Positions 8,067-15,905 of a stretch of 18,725 bases of DNA are shown here, one piece after another. The position numbers and the translations under genes were made by a program. The notes under the pieces were generated by a model. That model had not been told where the DNA came from and searched no databases. It saw only the letters and a list, made by a program, of their open reading frames with translations. The DNA is from Blastocladiella britannica (taxonomy: Eukaryota; Blastocladiomycota; Blastocladiomycetes; Blastocladiales; Blastocladiaceae): the NCBI GenBank assembly GCA_025349905.2, contig MU624888.1, forward strand, positions 1-18,725, given 5' to 3'. Position 1 is the stretch's first letter. Each line of letters opens with the position of its first letter.

Positions 8067-9640
8067 TCATTTGCTCCCCTTTATCCACCTGGGCAGGGTC
8101 TTCCACATTGCTGCCCGGTAATGACGGTCCATTGCGAGGATGATGATTGGATCCGACAATTCCGAAATGAGCTTGGTTATGGTGTAATCTGTTAAAATGT
8201 GTTGCTCGCGTTGTTGTCAGCATTACATTTCGTTTTGTTCGGATTGGATTTGGAATGACACCCCTCTTGCTCACGTACATATTTCAAAGCCAAATGGGGC
8301 CCGAGCTCCTGTTGTCAATGCGATCCATACTGCACATGTAAATTGCATGAGGGTGGTTGAGTGAAAATGTATCGTCTGGTAACATTGAAAAAAGATCCTC
8401 TTACCAAAGTAGCACGTCGGGAGCACAAAGCTGGTGAACACAAGGAGTGAGTTGCAAGGACAAACAGCAAACGTAAATGAGGTATAATCCCACCTAAATG
8501 CGGCAAACGATAGTATCCCACGCAGGAGTACGCGAGATTCGATGGCGCGTTGCGGATTTCGAGACCAAAGCTTGAGTCGTGGCGAAATCTTGGACAGCGA
8601 TCGCCCACCACTAGAGTGTTGACTTGGACTTGATTTCAGCTTCGCTTCTTGGAACTCTTGCTGTGTGGCGACCCCGAAGTCGAGCTTCTTTGTGTGGTCG
8701 GCCGCGCGATTGTACGAGTGCCGGATCTTGACGAACATGAACGTGTACACCGCTGTGCACCATCAATGGTCAAAGGTAAGCCCCAGGAGTGAATGATGAA
8801 GTAGAAAGGTACCACTATACCTGCAATGAAGATGGCGTTGGCGCTAGTGATGAAAATATCCACTTGGCCAATCCAAGTACCGAACCGCGTTGGATAGCAA
8901 ACAATCCTGAATGTTTTGACGTTTGATTGAGTGTTGCAGCGAAAAACTAAAATAGATCCATGGACAAGTACCCAGTGACTCCAATCGCTGCTCCTCCACC
9001 CCAACAAAAGTGCAAAGTGGTATGCAATATGGAAAAGAGAGTAACCGAGGCGACCGAGAGCAAGGCAGTCCGACGGGATATCGTCCTCTCCAAGACAATA
9101 TGAGCAAAGCGCTCGGCACAGATCAATGCCATATGACAACATGCACAGCACACGGAGTACACATTCAGAAACGCAAACGCTGAACAAGTATCCTTATAAG
9201 TTGAAATTTTTTTTTTTTTTTTTTTTGCGTTGCCCGCATTTGAATGACCCATCGGTGGAATCCAGTAGAATATAAAGTACCTTGGCCCAAAGGAAATCCG
9301 GCTGGAGGTCCATGATCCGAAACACTATGAGGAATACACCAAACAACATATTTCCAGTACTGTATTCACCATTTCTTGCTGACTTGAGTGCAATCCATTT
9401 GACTTTAAGGAACCCAATAAAAGTAGCGGACCACAAAGAGAGGAAAAGCAGGTTGGCGGCCGAAGTCCGCAGCTCCTTGTTCCGAATCCCGAGAAACAGG
9501 ATAATGCCATTGAAGAGAACAATCAATATTGCTTCTGCGAGCACAATCTTGGTGGCGAGGGACGTGAGCAGGCGCCGGGTACGGTCATAGTTATGGGGAT
9601 CCCAGGGTGCCGTTTCCCATCGTTCCAATTCGGTCGACAT
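8067..9640 (-). CDS. Rhodopsin-like (class A) seven-transmembrane receptor
   Basis: A putative G protein-coupled receptor of 374 residues. Exons: 9640-9281, 9192-8972, 8906-8821, 8752-8494, 8430-8405, 8329-8279 and 8188-8067; all phases close. Class A landmarks appear at the right spacing. TM1 has an Asn (N44) 15 residues from the end of KELRT, as in rhodopsin. TM2 begins AANLLFLSLW. A Cys lies exactly 24 residues before an E-R-F triplet (DRY equivalent, ICAERFAHIV). A second extracellular-loop Cys is in GIVCYP. A Ser-rich third cytoplasmic loop precedes TM6 with VLPTCYF, and TM7 ends SDPIIILAMDRHYR (NPxxY variant). TM6 and TM7 appear only after removing introns 8431-8493, 8330-8404 and 8189-8278. 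The TM2-TM3 stretch is about 20 residues long for the family, and a further in-frame 54-nt intron (GTTCCT...ATACAG) there is possible. The ligand is unknown. The start at 9640 is preferred over an ATG at 9688, which would leave 6 bp to the next gene. Confidence 0.82.
9207..9226. repeat. Homopolymer T20 tract in receptor intron 1
   Basis: Twenty consecutive T on the plus strand read as A20 in the sense strand of the receptor's first intron (9193-9280), close to its acceptor. A purine tract there is unlike the pyrimidine tract expected near a 3' splice site. It is prone to sequencing and replication slippage. Confidence 0.75.
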
Positions 9641-9694
9641 TTGATTTTCGAAGCTCTTTCGTGAATTATCACTTGTAAAAAAATTCAAAAAGTT
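9641..9694. promoter_or_regulatory. 54-bp divergent promoter space (receptor / CPSF30)
   Basis: Only 54 bp separate the receptor ATG and the CPSF30 ATG on opposite strands. The space is AT-rich (TTGATTTTCGAAG, then an A-rich run). No TATA box is convincing. Confidence 0.4.
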
Positions 9695-10642
9695 ATGTCC
9701 GCCACGCTCACCGCACTCACGTCCACCGAGGACATTGCGCTCGAATTCGACGATTTCGTCAAGCGCGATCTCAAAATTGCCCTGAATTACGGGCCAGGCG
9801 GTCTGTTTTTTTTTTTTTTTCGCGTCCGCTATAGCGATATCGACACTCAGACTGACCTACTGTACCACACTATACAGAAAAGGTATGCCGCACATGGCTC
9901 CGAAACAACTTTTGCCCGCTTGGCGTGCGCTGCCCAAATAAGCACCCACGAACAACGGGCGGTGTCGTCTGCAAGCACTGGCTGCGCGCCCTGTGTCAAA
10001 AGGGCGACGCGTGCGAGTACCTGCACGAGTACAACATGCGGAAGATGCCCGAGTGCCGCTTTTACAAGGAAAAGGGAACGTGCCCAAACGCCGAGTGCGA
10101 GTTTCGGCACATTGACGCGCACTCCAAGATCCGCGAATGCGCGTGGTTTGCCCGCGGATTCTGCAAGCACGGTACGCATCTTCTGTCGACTCGGTTTATG
10201 TGTCAGTCGCTCACTTTACTTTCATTTAATTCTTTAGGCTCCCATTGCTTACGTAAGCACGTCAAAAAGTCGGCCTGTCTCTTGTACTTGGCAGGCTTTT
10301 GTCCGTATGGCAAGACGTGCACAAACGGCCAGTGCGTTCATGTTAACTTTTGACGTTGCCCCTTGAATCAGTACGCACATACTCACCTCCCAACTCAACA
10401 AATAACAGCCCCAAGTTCGAATTGGCAGCCTTTGGGCTAGGGGGGAACGACGACGATGGCCGTGACCTTCCAGTTGATCCGCGCTTTGCCCATATCAGTA
10501 CGTTGTTTTGCTCATTTTGCAACAGCGAAAGTTTTCAACTAACGAACCTGATCCCATTATTATCACAGCATGCTTCAAGTGCGGTCAACAAGGACACTTT
10601 GCCAACAACTGCCGATCGTTTTCACGGCCAAACTTTACATGA
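9695..10642 (+). CDS. CPSF4: CPSF30 / Yth1 polyadenylation zinc-finger protein
   Basis: CPSF30 recognises the AAUAAA polyadenylation signal within the cleavage and polyadenylation factor. Exons are 9695-9800, 9878-10171, 10238-10331, 10409-10497 and 10569-10642, giving 218 residues. Five CCCH fingers follow in order: VCRTWLRNNFCPLGVRCPNKH, VCKHWLRALCQKGDACEYLH, ECRFYKEKGTCPNAECEFRH, ECAWFARGFCKHG-SHCLRKH and ACLLYLAGFCPYGKTC-TNGH. A C-terminal CCHC knuckle CFKCGQQGHFANNC closes the protein. Finger 1 appears only after using acceptor 9877. Finger 5 requires the GTGCGT donor at 10332, since reading through gives Q-C-V-H instead. The CCHC knuckle is present in animal CPSF4 but missing from yeast Yth1. 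The first intron contains a long T run. Confidence 0.95.
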
Positions 10643-10703
10643 CCAATATATATCCTCTTTCAATATATCAACTTGCAGCAAAAACAATACATAGAAGAAC
10701 ACT

Positions 10704-11915
10704 ATGGAATCTCGCCCTCTCTGCATTGGCTTGATCCTCCCCGCGAAAAAACTTGGAAGTATTGGTGTATTTCACGGCATCCAAGCCCGAGCAGTGTGCG
10801 TCCAATTCTGCACGCACGAATGGTGAATTAAATCACGGCAAAAATTAGTGCGCGGAATATCCAGCTGGTATACATCGACTTGGGACACCCGATAGCCGAC
10901 CAAGGCGCATTTGACGTGATCGTGCACAAGACCTCCGAGCTACACCTCGCCGCCATCGCGGGCACCGATCCGGCCGCAGCCGCCGAATGGCCCAATCTGG
11001 TGTCGTACGCGACGACGCACCCGACCGTGCGCTGGGTCGACCCACTCGCGTCCGTGGAGCCGTTGCAGAGCCGCACGGGGTTGCACGAGTACTTGAAACG
11101 CGCGGCAGCGGCTGCCACTAGCGACCTATTCGCGATTCCCGAAACGCAAGTACTCACGGTCGGAAACCAACAGGTGGCGAGCAATGCGAACTGTAGGAAA
11201 TACCCGGTGATTGTGAAGCGCGACGAGGCGTGTTCCACGGCCGCGTCGCACATGATGGCCGTCGCCACTGGTCCGCGGCAATGGGCGCATCTCATGTCCG
11301 GGACTGGTCTGTTTGCGCCCGGCGAGCAAGTCCTGGCCCAGACGCTGGTGGCGCACGGAGGAGTTCTGTTCAAGGTGTATGTGCTCGGGTCGCCGGCCGT
11401 CGGGATTGCTGAGAGTGCGCACGCGCTGGCTCGGCCGTCAATTTCTGTCCACCAATTGCCGGCGGGGGATGATCTTGATACCATGCTCGTGTTTGACTCT
11501 CAGGGGATTCCCAAAACGTTTGATGATAGCGCGACAAAGAGCGATCGGCTCGTGGATCGCGTTTTTCTCGGGTCGTCGGAAGCTGCACGCGAGAGAGCGA
11601 GGAGGCAATTGACTGAAGGCGGTGGCAAGGACGGGTTGCGTTACCGCCTGCAGCAAATAGCGGACGCTCTTGCAATATCTTTGGTACGGGCGCGTCCTTC
11701 GTTTTTCTCCAGTGCGTTGCTATCTCACTTTTGATTGGGTAATGTAACGACAGAACTTGACCCTCTTTGGCTTTGACGCAGTGATGGGAGAGGACGATGG
11801 CCAGCTCTACGTGGTCGACGTCAACTTCTTTCCCTCCTTTTCCGGCCTCGACATTGATTTTCAAGACGTTTTCCTCAGTATTGTGGAATTTGTGGGCCGA
11901 TCAGGCCAAAACTAA
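10704..11915 (+). CDS. ITPK1: Inositol-tetrakisphosphate 1-kinase-like (ITPK1, ATP-grasp)
   Basis: ITPK1 phosphorylates inositol tri-/tetrakisphosphates on the way to higher inositol phosphates. Exons 10704-10795, 10849-11683 and 11754-11915 give 362 residues. The N-terminal lobe shows IGLILPAKKLG, then after a 53-nt intron (GTGCGT...ATTAG) IQLVYIDL...GAFDVIVHK, the family's 'LDVIIHK' strand. WVDPLASVEPLQSR matches the DP...L-x-x-R segment. The ATP-grasp part has YPVIVKRDEACSTAASHMM, QTLVAHGGVLFKVYVLG and, after intron 11684-11753, LTLFGFDAVM...YVVDVNFFPSFSG. That last part supplies the metal-binding Asp and Asn. The DVNFFPS motif is complete only with the third exon. It is slightly longer than plant ITPK1 (about 320) owing to an insert around 11480-11600. 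Confidence 0.92.
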
Positions 11916-12041
11916 ACCGTTAATGAAAACGAAAAAAACGAAAAAAACTGCATTCTTTCATTCTTTCACGCACACTCGTCGACTCTCAAGGGGCCGGCGA
12001 GGACTGTGGACAAGAAAGAGAGAGACAAAGGAAAAAAAAAA

Positions 12042-12587
12042 TCACTCGATGGTAATGCGCTTGGCCGAAGCGGACTGCGTCTTGGGGATCGCCACCTGGA
12101 GCACACCATCGCTGAACGAGGCCTTGGCTTGGTCAAAGTTGGCCGTCGGGGGCATCGGGATCAGGCGCTGGAACGAGCCCTCGAAGCGCTCGCGAATGTG
12201 CATCGTGCCCTCGTCCTTTTCCTCCTCCTTCTTGGTCTGGCCCGAGATCAGGAGGCCATTATCGCGGCACTCGAGGTGGATCGACTCCTTAGGAATGCCG
12301 GGGACGTCGCACTTGATCTCGAACATCTTGTCGGTCTCTTGAACGTCAACGCGGGGAATGAACCCCGACTCGAGCAGGGACGATGGTTGACCGACGCCGC
12401 CACCACCACGGTACAGGGTCGACATGGCACGGTCCACCTCATTCAGCATTTCTACACGGCGAGAAAGTGGGGGGGTGAATGCAGTCACTGAAAGGAATAA
12501 AGGGGATAAAGAAGACGCACGACGGAGCGGCCGGTCGATGGCGAAAAGGTCGGACGATGGGACAGCACGGAAGGTGGAGAGAGACAT
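12042..12587 (-). CDS. Small heat-shock protein Hsp20 (copy A)
   Basis: Hsp20 proteins are ATP-independent holdase chaperones that form oligomers. Exons 12587-12521 and 12451-12042 give 158 residues. The intron 12452-12520 (69 nt, GTGCGT...GTGTAG) is stop-free and a multiple of three, but splicing gives PLRQMLNEVDRAM, parallel to copy B. The alpha-crystallin domain runs from VDVQETDKMFEIKCDVPG through ESIHLECRDNGLLISGQ and the lysine/glutamate loop to FSDGVLQVAIPK. The tail KRITIE carries the I-x-I motif that docks neighbouring dimers. The start at 12587 (MSLSTF) is preferred over 12626 because copy B also starts MSL. The intron sits at the same codon as in copy B, showing common origin. No clear heat-shock element was seen upstream; a TATA-like TACAAATA lies near 12660-12668. 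Confidence 0.95.
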   Translation of the reverse strand: MSLSTFRAVPSSDLFAIDRPLRRASSLSPLFLSVTAFTPPLSRRVEMLNEVDRAMSTLYRGGGGVGQPSSLLESGFIPRVDVQETDKMFEIKCDVPGIPKESIHLECRDNGLLISGQTKKEEEKDEGTMHIRERFEGSFQRLIPMPPTANFDQAKASFSDGVLQVAIPKTQSASAKRITIE

Positions 12588-13098
12588 GGTAGGATTGATT
12601 GACGGTTGAGTTGTTGTTCGGTCCAAAGAAAGGGAGGGAGAGAGAGGTCCGGCCGAGCGCTATTTGTACCCCTCGGTTGGCGTGGTGTTGGACGAGTTTC
12701 AGTCGTGAGACCAGGTTGCAAGACGCGAGTGAACGAGAAACTAGTGAGACAATTCGTGTATTCAAAAAAAAAAAAATTCCGCTCTGCTCCGACAGGAGCA
12801 CGACACTTGGCATGAAGCGGGGGAAACGAATGAAAAGGTAAAAGGGAAGACGAAAAAAGACAAGACTGTCAAATGCAATGGTCATGTCAATAAAGAACCA
12901 AAAATGAAAAATGAAAAAAAGGACAAACGAACCAATTCGTCCACTTTGAGAGACGGACAGGTATGGAATCCTCCCTTTTGCGTGGACCAAAGAGAAAGCA
13001 ATGTTAAGAAGGGGAGGGAGGGAGAGGCAACAAAAAAAAAAACATAAATGGAGGGACAAGATGAAGAAATGAAAAAAAAAAGACGCGCGGGCATCAAC
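12588..13098. other. Intergenic: Hsp20-A upstream region and CK1 3' region
   Basis: The 511 bp between the Hsp20-A start and the casein kinase 1 stop are strongly purine-rich on the plus strand, with many GAA and AAAAA runs. A long open frame on the minus strand (12439-13059) is a by-product of this composition. A TATA-like TACAAATA (minus) lies near 12660-12668. GAA triplets are scattered, without the regular 5- or 10-bp spacing of a heat-shock element. I see no gene here. Confidence 0.6.
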
Positions 13099-14463
13099 TT
13101 ACTGCCGGAATCCAGCAGCTGGTGCGGCCGGAGTAGCACTCAGGTCGCCTGCCGAGTTGTGTGCAGGGGTGCCGCCACCGGGCGTGTGGTTGGCCGACGT
13201 GTCGTGGTACTCTCCAGGAGTTCCTGCGCCGCCCTCTGCCGCGCCACCCTCCTTCTTCATGTTTTCCTGGAAGGCAGAGAGGTCAGCGAATGAAAGATCA
13301 ATTGAAATAAAGAAAAGCATTTGGGTACGCACAAACTTGAGCACCGTCCAGTCAAACACGTAGTCGTAGCTGTAGCCCTCGCGCACAAACAGCTCGCGGA
13401 ACAGACGGCGCAAGTACGAGTAGTCTGGGCGATCGTCAAACCGCAACGACCGGCAGTAGTTGAGGTAGATGGCAAACTCGTTGGGGAAGCCGCGGGCCAG
13501 GGTCTCGGCCGACGTGGTCATCTTCTTTTCCATGATGCGGTCGTACTTTTGCTTCTTGGTCGCCGCCTTGAGCCCCTGCCACGGAAGCGATCCACGGCAA
13601 AAGTACATGAGCACGTAACCAAGCGACTCGAGATCGTCACGACGCGACTGCTCGACACCAAGATGCGTGTTGACGGATGCGTAGCGCGCGGTACCCGTCA
13701 GGTTCTTGTTCTCGCGGTATGGAATGTGCAGGTGCGTGCGTGGATCGCGGTACTTTTTCGCCAGGCCAAAGTCGATCACGTTGACAAGGTTGCCGCGCCG
13801 CCCAAGACCCATGAGGAAGTTGTCTGGCTTGATGTCGCGGTGGATAAAGTTCTTGGAGTGAATGTACTCGACGCGCGAGAGCTGCAAAATATAAATTGGT
13901 CAGTGGCCGGGTGTAGACATTCCCAAGTAAAAATAAAGAATAGAGGGGTACCAGCTGGTCGGCAAGCAACAACACCGTCTTGAGTGAGAACTTGCGCTTG
14001 CAAAAGTTGAAAAGATCCTCGAGGGACGGGCCCAAGAGATCCATGACCATGGCGTTGTACTCAAGCTCGGTGCCAAACCACCGCACAAAGGGGATGCCGA
14101 CACCACCGGCCAGCGCGCGGTATACACGCGCCTCGTACTCGAGCTGCGGGTGCTTTGCCTTGATGCTCTCCAGCTTAATGCCCACCTCTTCGCCATTCAT
14201 GGCATTTGTGCCTGCATAAACATTTGGTTAAGTGAGTCGCCGTTGAGAATATGTGTCCAAAAATCCGAAAAGTGTTTTCGGTGGCGGACTGTGCATATTT
14301 GCAGCGAAAAAGAAGGAAAGGTAAAGAAAAAGCCTCCGCACCGAGGTAAATATCACCGAATGAGCCCGCGCCGATCTTGCGGCCGAGGCGGTACTTTTGT
14401 CCAATGCTAATAGTAGGCGCGCGCACAAATCGAAGATGTGAGTTAATACACAGCGTCTTTCAT
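13099..14463 (-). CDS. Casein kinase 1 (delta/epsilon/Hhp1-like)
   Basis: CK1 is a Ser/Thr kinase acting in DNA repair, clock, trafficking and ciliary signalling. Model exons are 14463-14450, 14406-14342, 14211-13952, 13881-13333 and 13266-13099, giving 351 residues. It has the glycine loop [16 protein letters not shown]-binding Lys in [10 protein letters not shown], catalytic [25 protein letters not shown] and the CK1-specific [14 protein letters not shown] in place of APE. The nuclear-localisation-like TKKQKYDR follows. The last intron (13267-13332, 66 nt) is stop-free and in frame. The first exon is tiny (14 nt, MKDAV by splicing across a 43-nt intron) and is the least certain part, chosen because it supplies an ATG in phase before [10 protein letters not shown]. 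The GTG-started frame at 14426 lacks a real start. The second intron is 130 nt, long for this window. The C-terminal tail is Gly/Ala/Pro/Thr-rich. Confidence 0.95.
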
Positions 14464-14837
14464 TCCTCGGCAGCCGACAAAAAATATAAATATCAACAGG
14501 GCCACAAAGCGGCAGCGGCGCGCGCTGGGGCCACACGTCCGTCGTCACCACAAGCACTAGCTCGTCTATGACCAGGCCCAAAAAAATAAAAAGTCGTACA
14601 TCATCGAGAGGTTTAATTATTTAAAAATTTGGCAGAAAAAGGGTAATGAATTTGTTGTGAAAAGAAATGATCACCTATCCATTTCGCTCGCTCAGTTGCA
14701 CGTCGGACCTCCAAAAGAAAAAGAAACCCTGCCCCGTTCTCATTGAGGAAAAAAAAGACTTTCATTTCATTTCACTCCCGACAGATTCATGACAAAATAA
14801 ACACTCAGATATACACAACAATCACTTTTGGAGCGAT
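14464..14837. other. Intergenic: CK1 upstream region and Hsp20-B 3' region
   Basis: The 374 bp between the casein kinase 1 start and the Hsp20-B stop hold an AT-rich patch (14610-14630, ATTATTTAAAAATTT) and A-rich runs. No supported gene or RNA was found. Confidence 0.55.
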
Positions 14838-15389
14838 TTACTCAATCGCGATCTTCTTGCCCGACGCGATCTCCTTCTTGGGGACAGTAACCTGGAGGAC
14901 GCCGTCCATAAAGCTCGCACGCACCGCGTCGAGGTTGGCGGCGGCCGGCATCGGGATCAGGCGCTGGAACGAGCCCTCGAAGCGCTCGCGAACGTGCATC
15001 GTGCCCTCGTCCTTTTCCTCCTCCTTTTTGGTCTGGCCCGAGATCAGGAGGCCATTATCGCGGCACTCGAGATGGATCGACTCCTTGGGAATGCCGGGGA
15101 CATCGCACTTGATCTCGAACGCCTTGTCAGTTTCGCGAACGTCAACGCGCAGCGAACCCATGGCGCGTTCACCGCTGCCCGAACGGGAGACAGCACCCGG
15201 CGAACCGGAGCGCCCGTACATTGCGGACATGGCACGATCCATCTCGCCCAGCATTTCTTTGTTGGGTACTAAGGTGAGTCTTGGTGCATTGATGAAATAG
15301 AGAAAGGCTAACTACATACGGCGCACGGAGCGGTCCATTCCGAACGCATCACCGCCAAAGGGAGAGACGTAGTAGTGGGTAAGCGACAT
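14838..15389 (-). CDS. Small heat-shock protein Hsp20 (copy B)
   Basis: Second holdase chaperone of the alpha-crystallin family. Exons 15389-15320 and 15256-14838 are joined across the 63-nt intron 15257-15319 (GTATGT...CAAAG), giving 162 residues. The start MSLTHYYVSPFGGDAFGMDR and the junction VRQMLGEMDRAM parallel copy A. The alpha-crystallin core from EIKCDVPGIPKESIHLEC to RFEGSFQRLIPMP is identical to copy A except for one I/V change. The flanks (GRSGSPGAVSRSGSGERA versus a Gly-rich stretch in A) differ strongly. The C-terminal KKIAIE again carries I-x-I. Upstream are a TATAAAAA box and regularly spaced heat-shock half sites, consistent with heat induction by an HSF such as the one encoded at 1696-5019. 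Confidence 0.95.
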
Positions 15390-15487
15390 TTTTTTTGTGT
15401 TTGTTGTGTTTGTTGTGTGCCTTCAGGTGTGAGCTGGTTGCTTGACGATCAGGCCAGGGTGAGCTGGGTCAATGACTAGAGGGGTAC

Positions 15488-15495
15488 TTTTTATA
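15488..15495 (-). promoter_or_regulatory. TATA box of Hsp20-B (TATAAAAA)
   Basis: Minus-strand TATAAAAA lies about 100 bp upstream of the Hsp20-B ATG, a usual distance for a stress-inducible TATA promoter with a 5' UTR of 60-70 nt. It is the clearest TATA box in the window. Confidence 0.65.
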
Positions 15496-15613
15496 CCCGC
15501 GAGGGCGCAAGAGGAACTTTGTTCGAGCAGTTGGGTGTCCGTGAATCCGCGAGAAGCGCGCAGAAAAAAACTGAACAGAGTGCCCCACCACAACTTGATC
15601 GGCACGCAAAGTG

Positions 15614-15650
15614 GAATGCGCAAGAATTTCCAGCACGTTCTTCAATATTC
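15614..15650. promoter_or_regulatory. Candidate gapped (step-type) heat-shock element
   Basis: Three TTC triplets start at 15628, 15638 and 15648, exactly 10 bp apart. Two GAA triplets start at 15614 and 15624, also 10 bp apart. TTC-N7-TTC-N7-TTC matches the step-type element described for yeast Hsf1. It lies about 120-160 bp upstream of the TATA box of Hsp20-B. Binding is inferred, not shown. Confidence 0.5.
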
Positions 15651-15905
15651 AGTTACACGTCAGTCCACGTCGTCCCCAGCCAAGGCACGCTTGTTTCTCG
15701 TGCGTACGAATGGAATGGAGAGGAATGTCCGCATCGCGTGCCAAGGACATTTGCTGCAGACAGAACCCAAACGAATAAATAAGTTATAATTCAAAGTAAA
15801 TTCATGGCAAGTACATGCCAATGTGCATCCAGAACGAGGAAATGAAGGAAAAAAATCTATCGAGAAAACAAAGAAAAGGGGAGACGAGAAAGAAAAGGCA
15901 AGACT

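Larger units (their letters stand above)
15390..15905. other. Intergenic: Hsp20-B promoter and doublecortin-gene 3' region
   Basis: The 516 bp between the Hsp20-B start and the doublecortin-protein stop include a pyrimidine-rich leader with repeated TTTGTTGTG (15395-15420), the TATA box and the TTC/GAA array. Beyond 15660 I see only unremarkable sequence and a purine-rich 3' flank (15840-15900). Open frames at 15472-15789 have no recognisable content. Confidence 0.55.

Noticed and set aside
8067..9640. Calling the seven-transmembrane receptor an opsin
   Set aside because: The TM7 Lys is one position off the retinal-attachment site and no acidic counterion is seen at the usual TM3 position (Phe there instead).
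10880..11734. ITPK1-like frame beginning at 10880
   Set aside because: It would start at TTG and lack the N-terminal IGLILPAKKLG strand. An upstream ATG at 10704 joins in phase through a 53-nt intron and supplies the missing lobe.
12439..13059. 206-codon hydrophobic, Phe-rich minus-strand frame resembling a membrane protein
   Set aside because: It arises from a purine-rich (plus strand) intergenic stretch read in reverse and overlaps the Hsp20-A first exon and intron. It has no motif and no GC-rich coding composition like the neighbours.
13321..13983. 220-codon plus-strand frame across the kinase gene
   Set aside because: It is antisense to casein kinase 1 exons with all catalytic motifs on the minus strand; it is a shadow.
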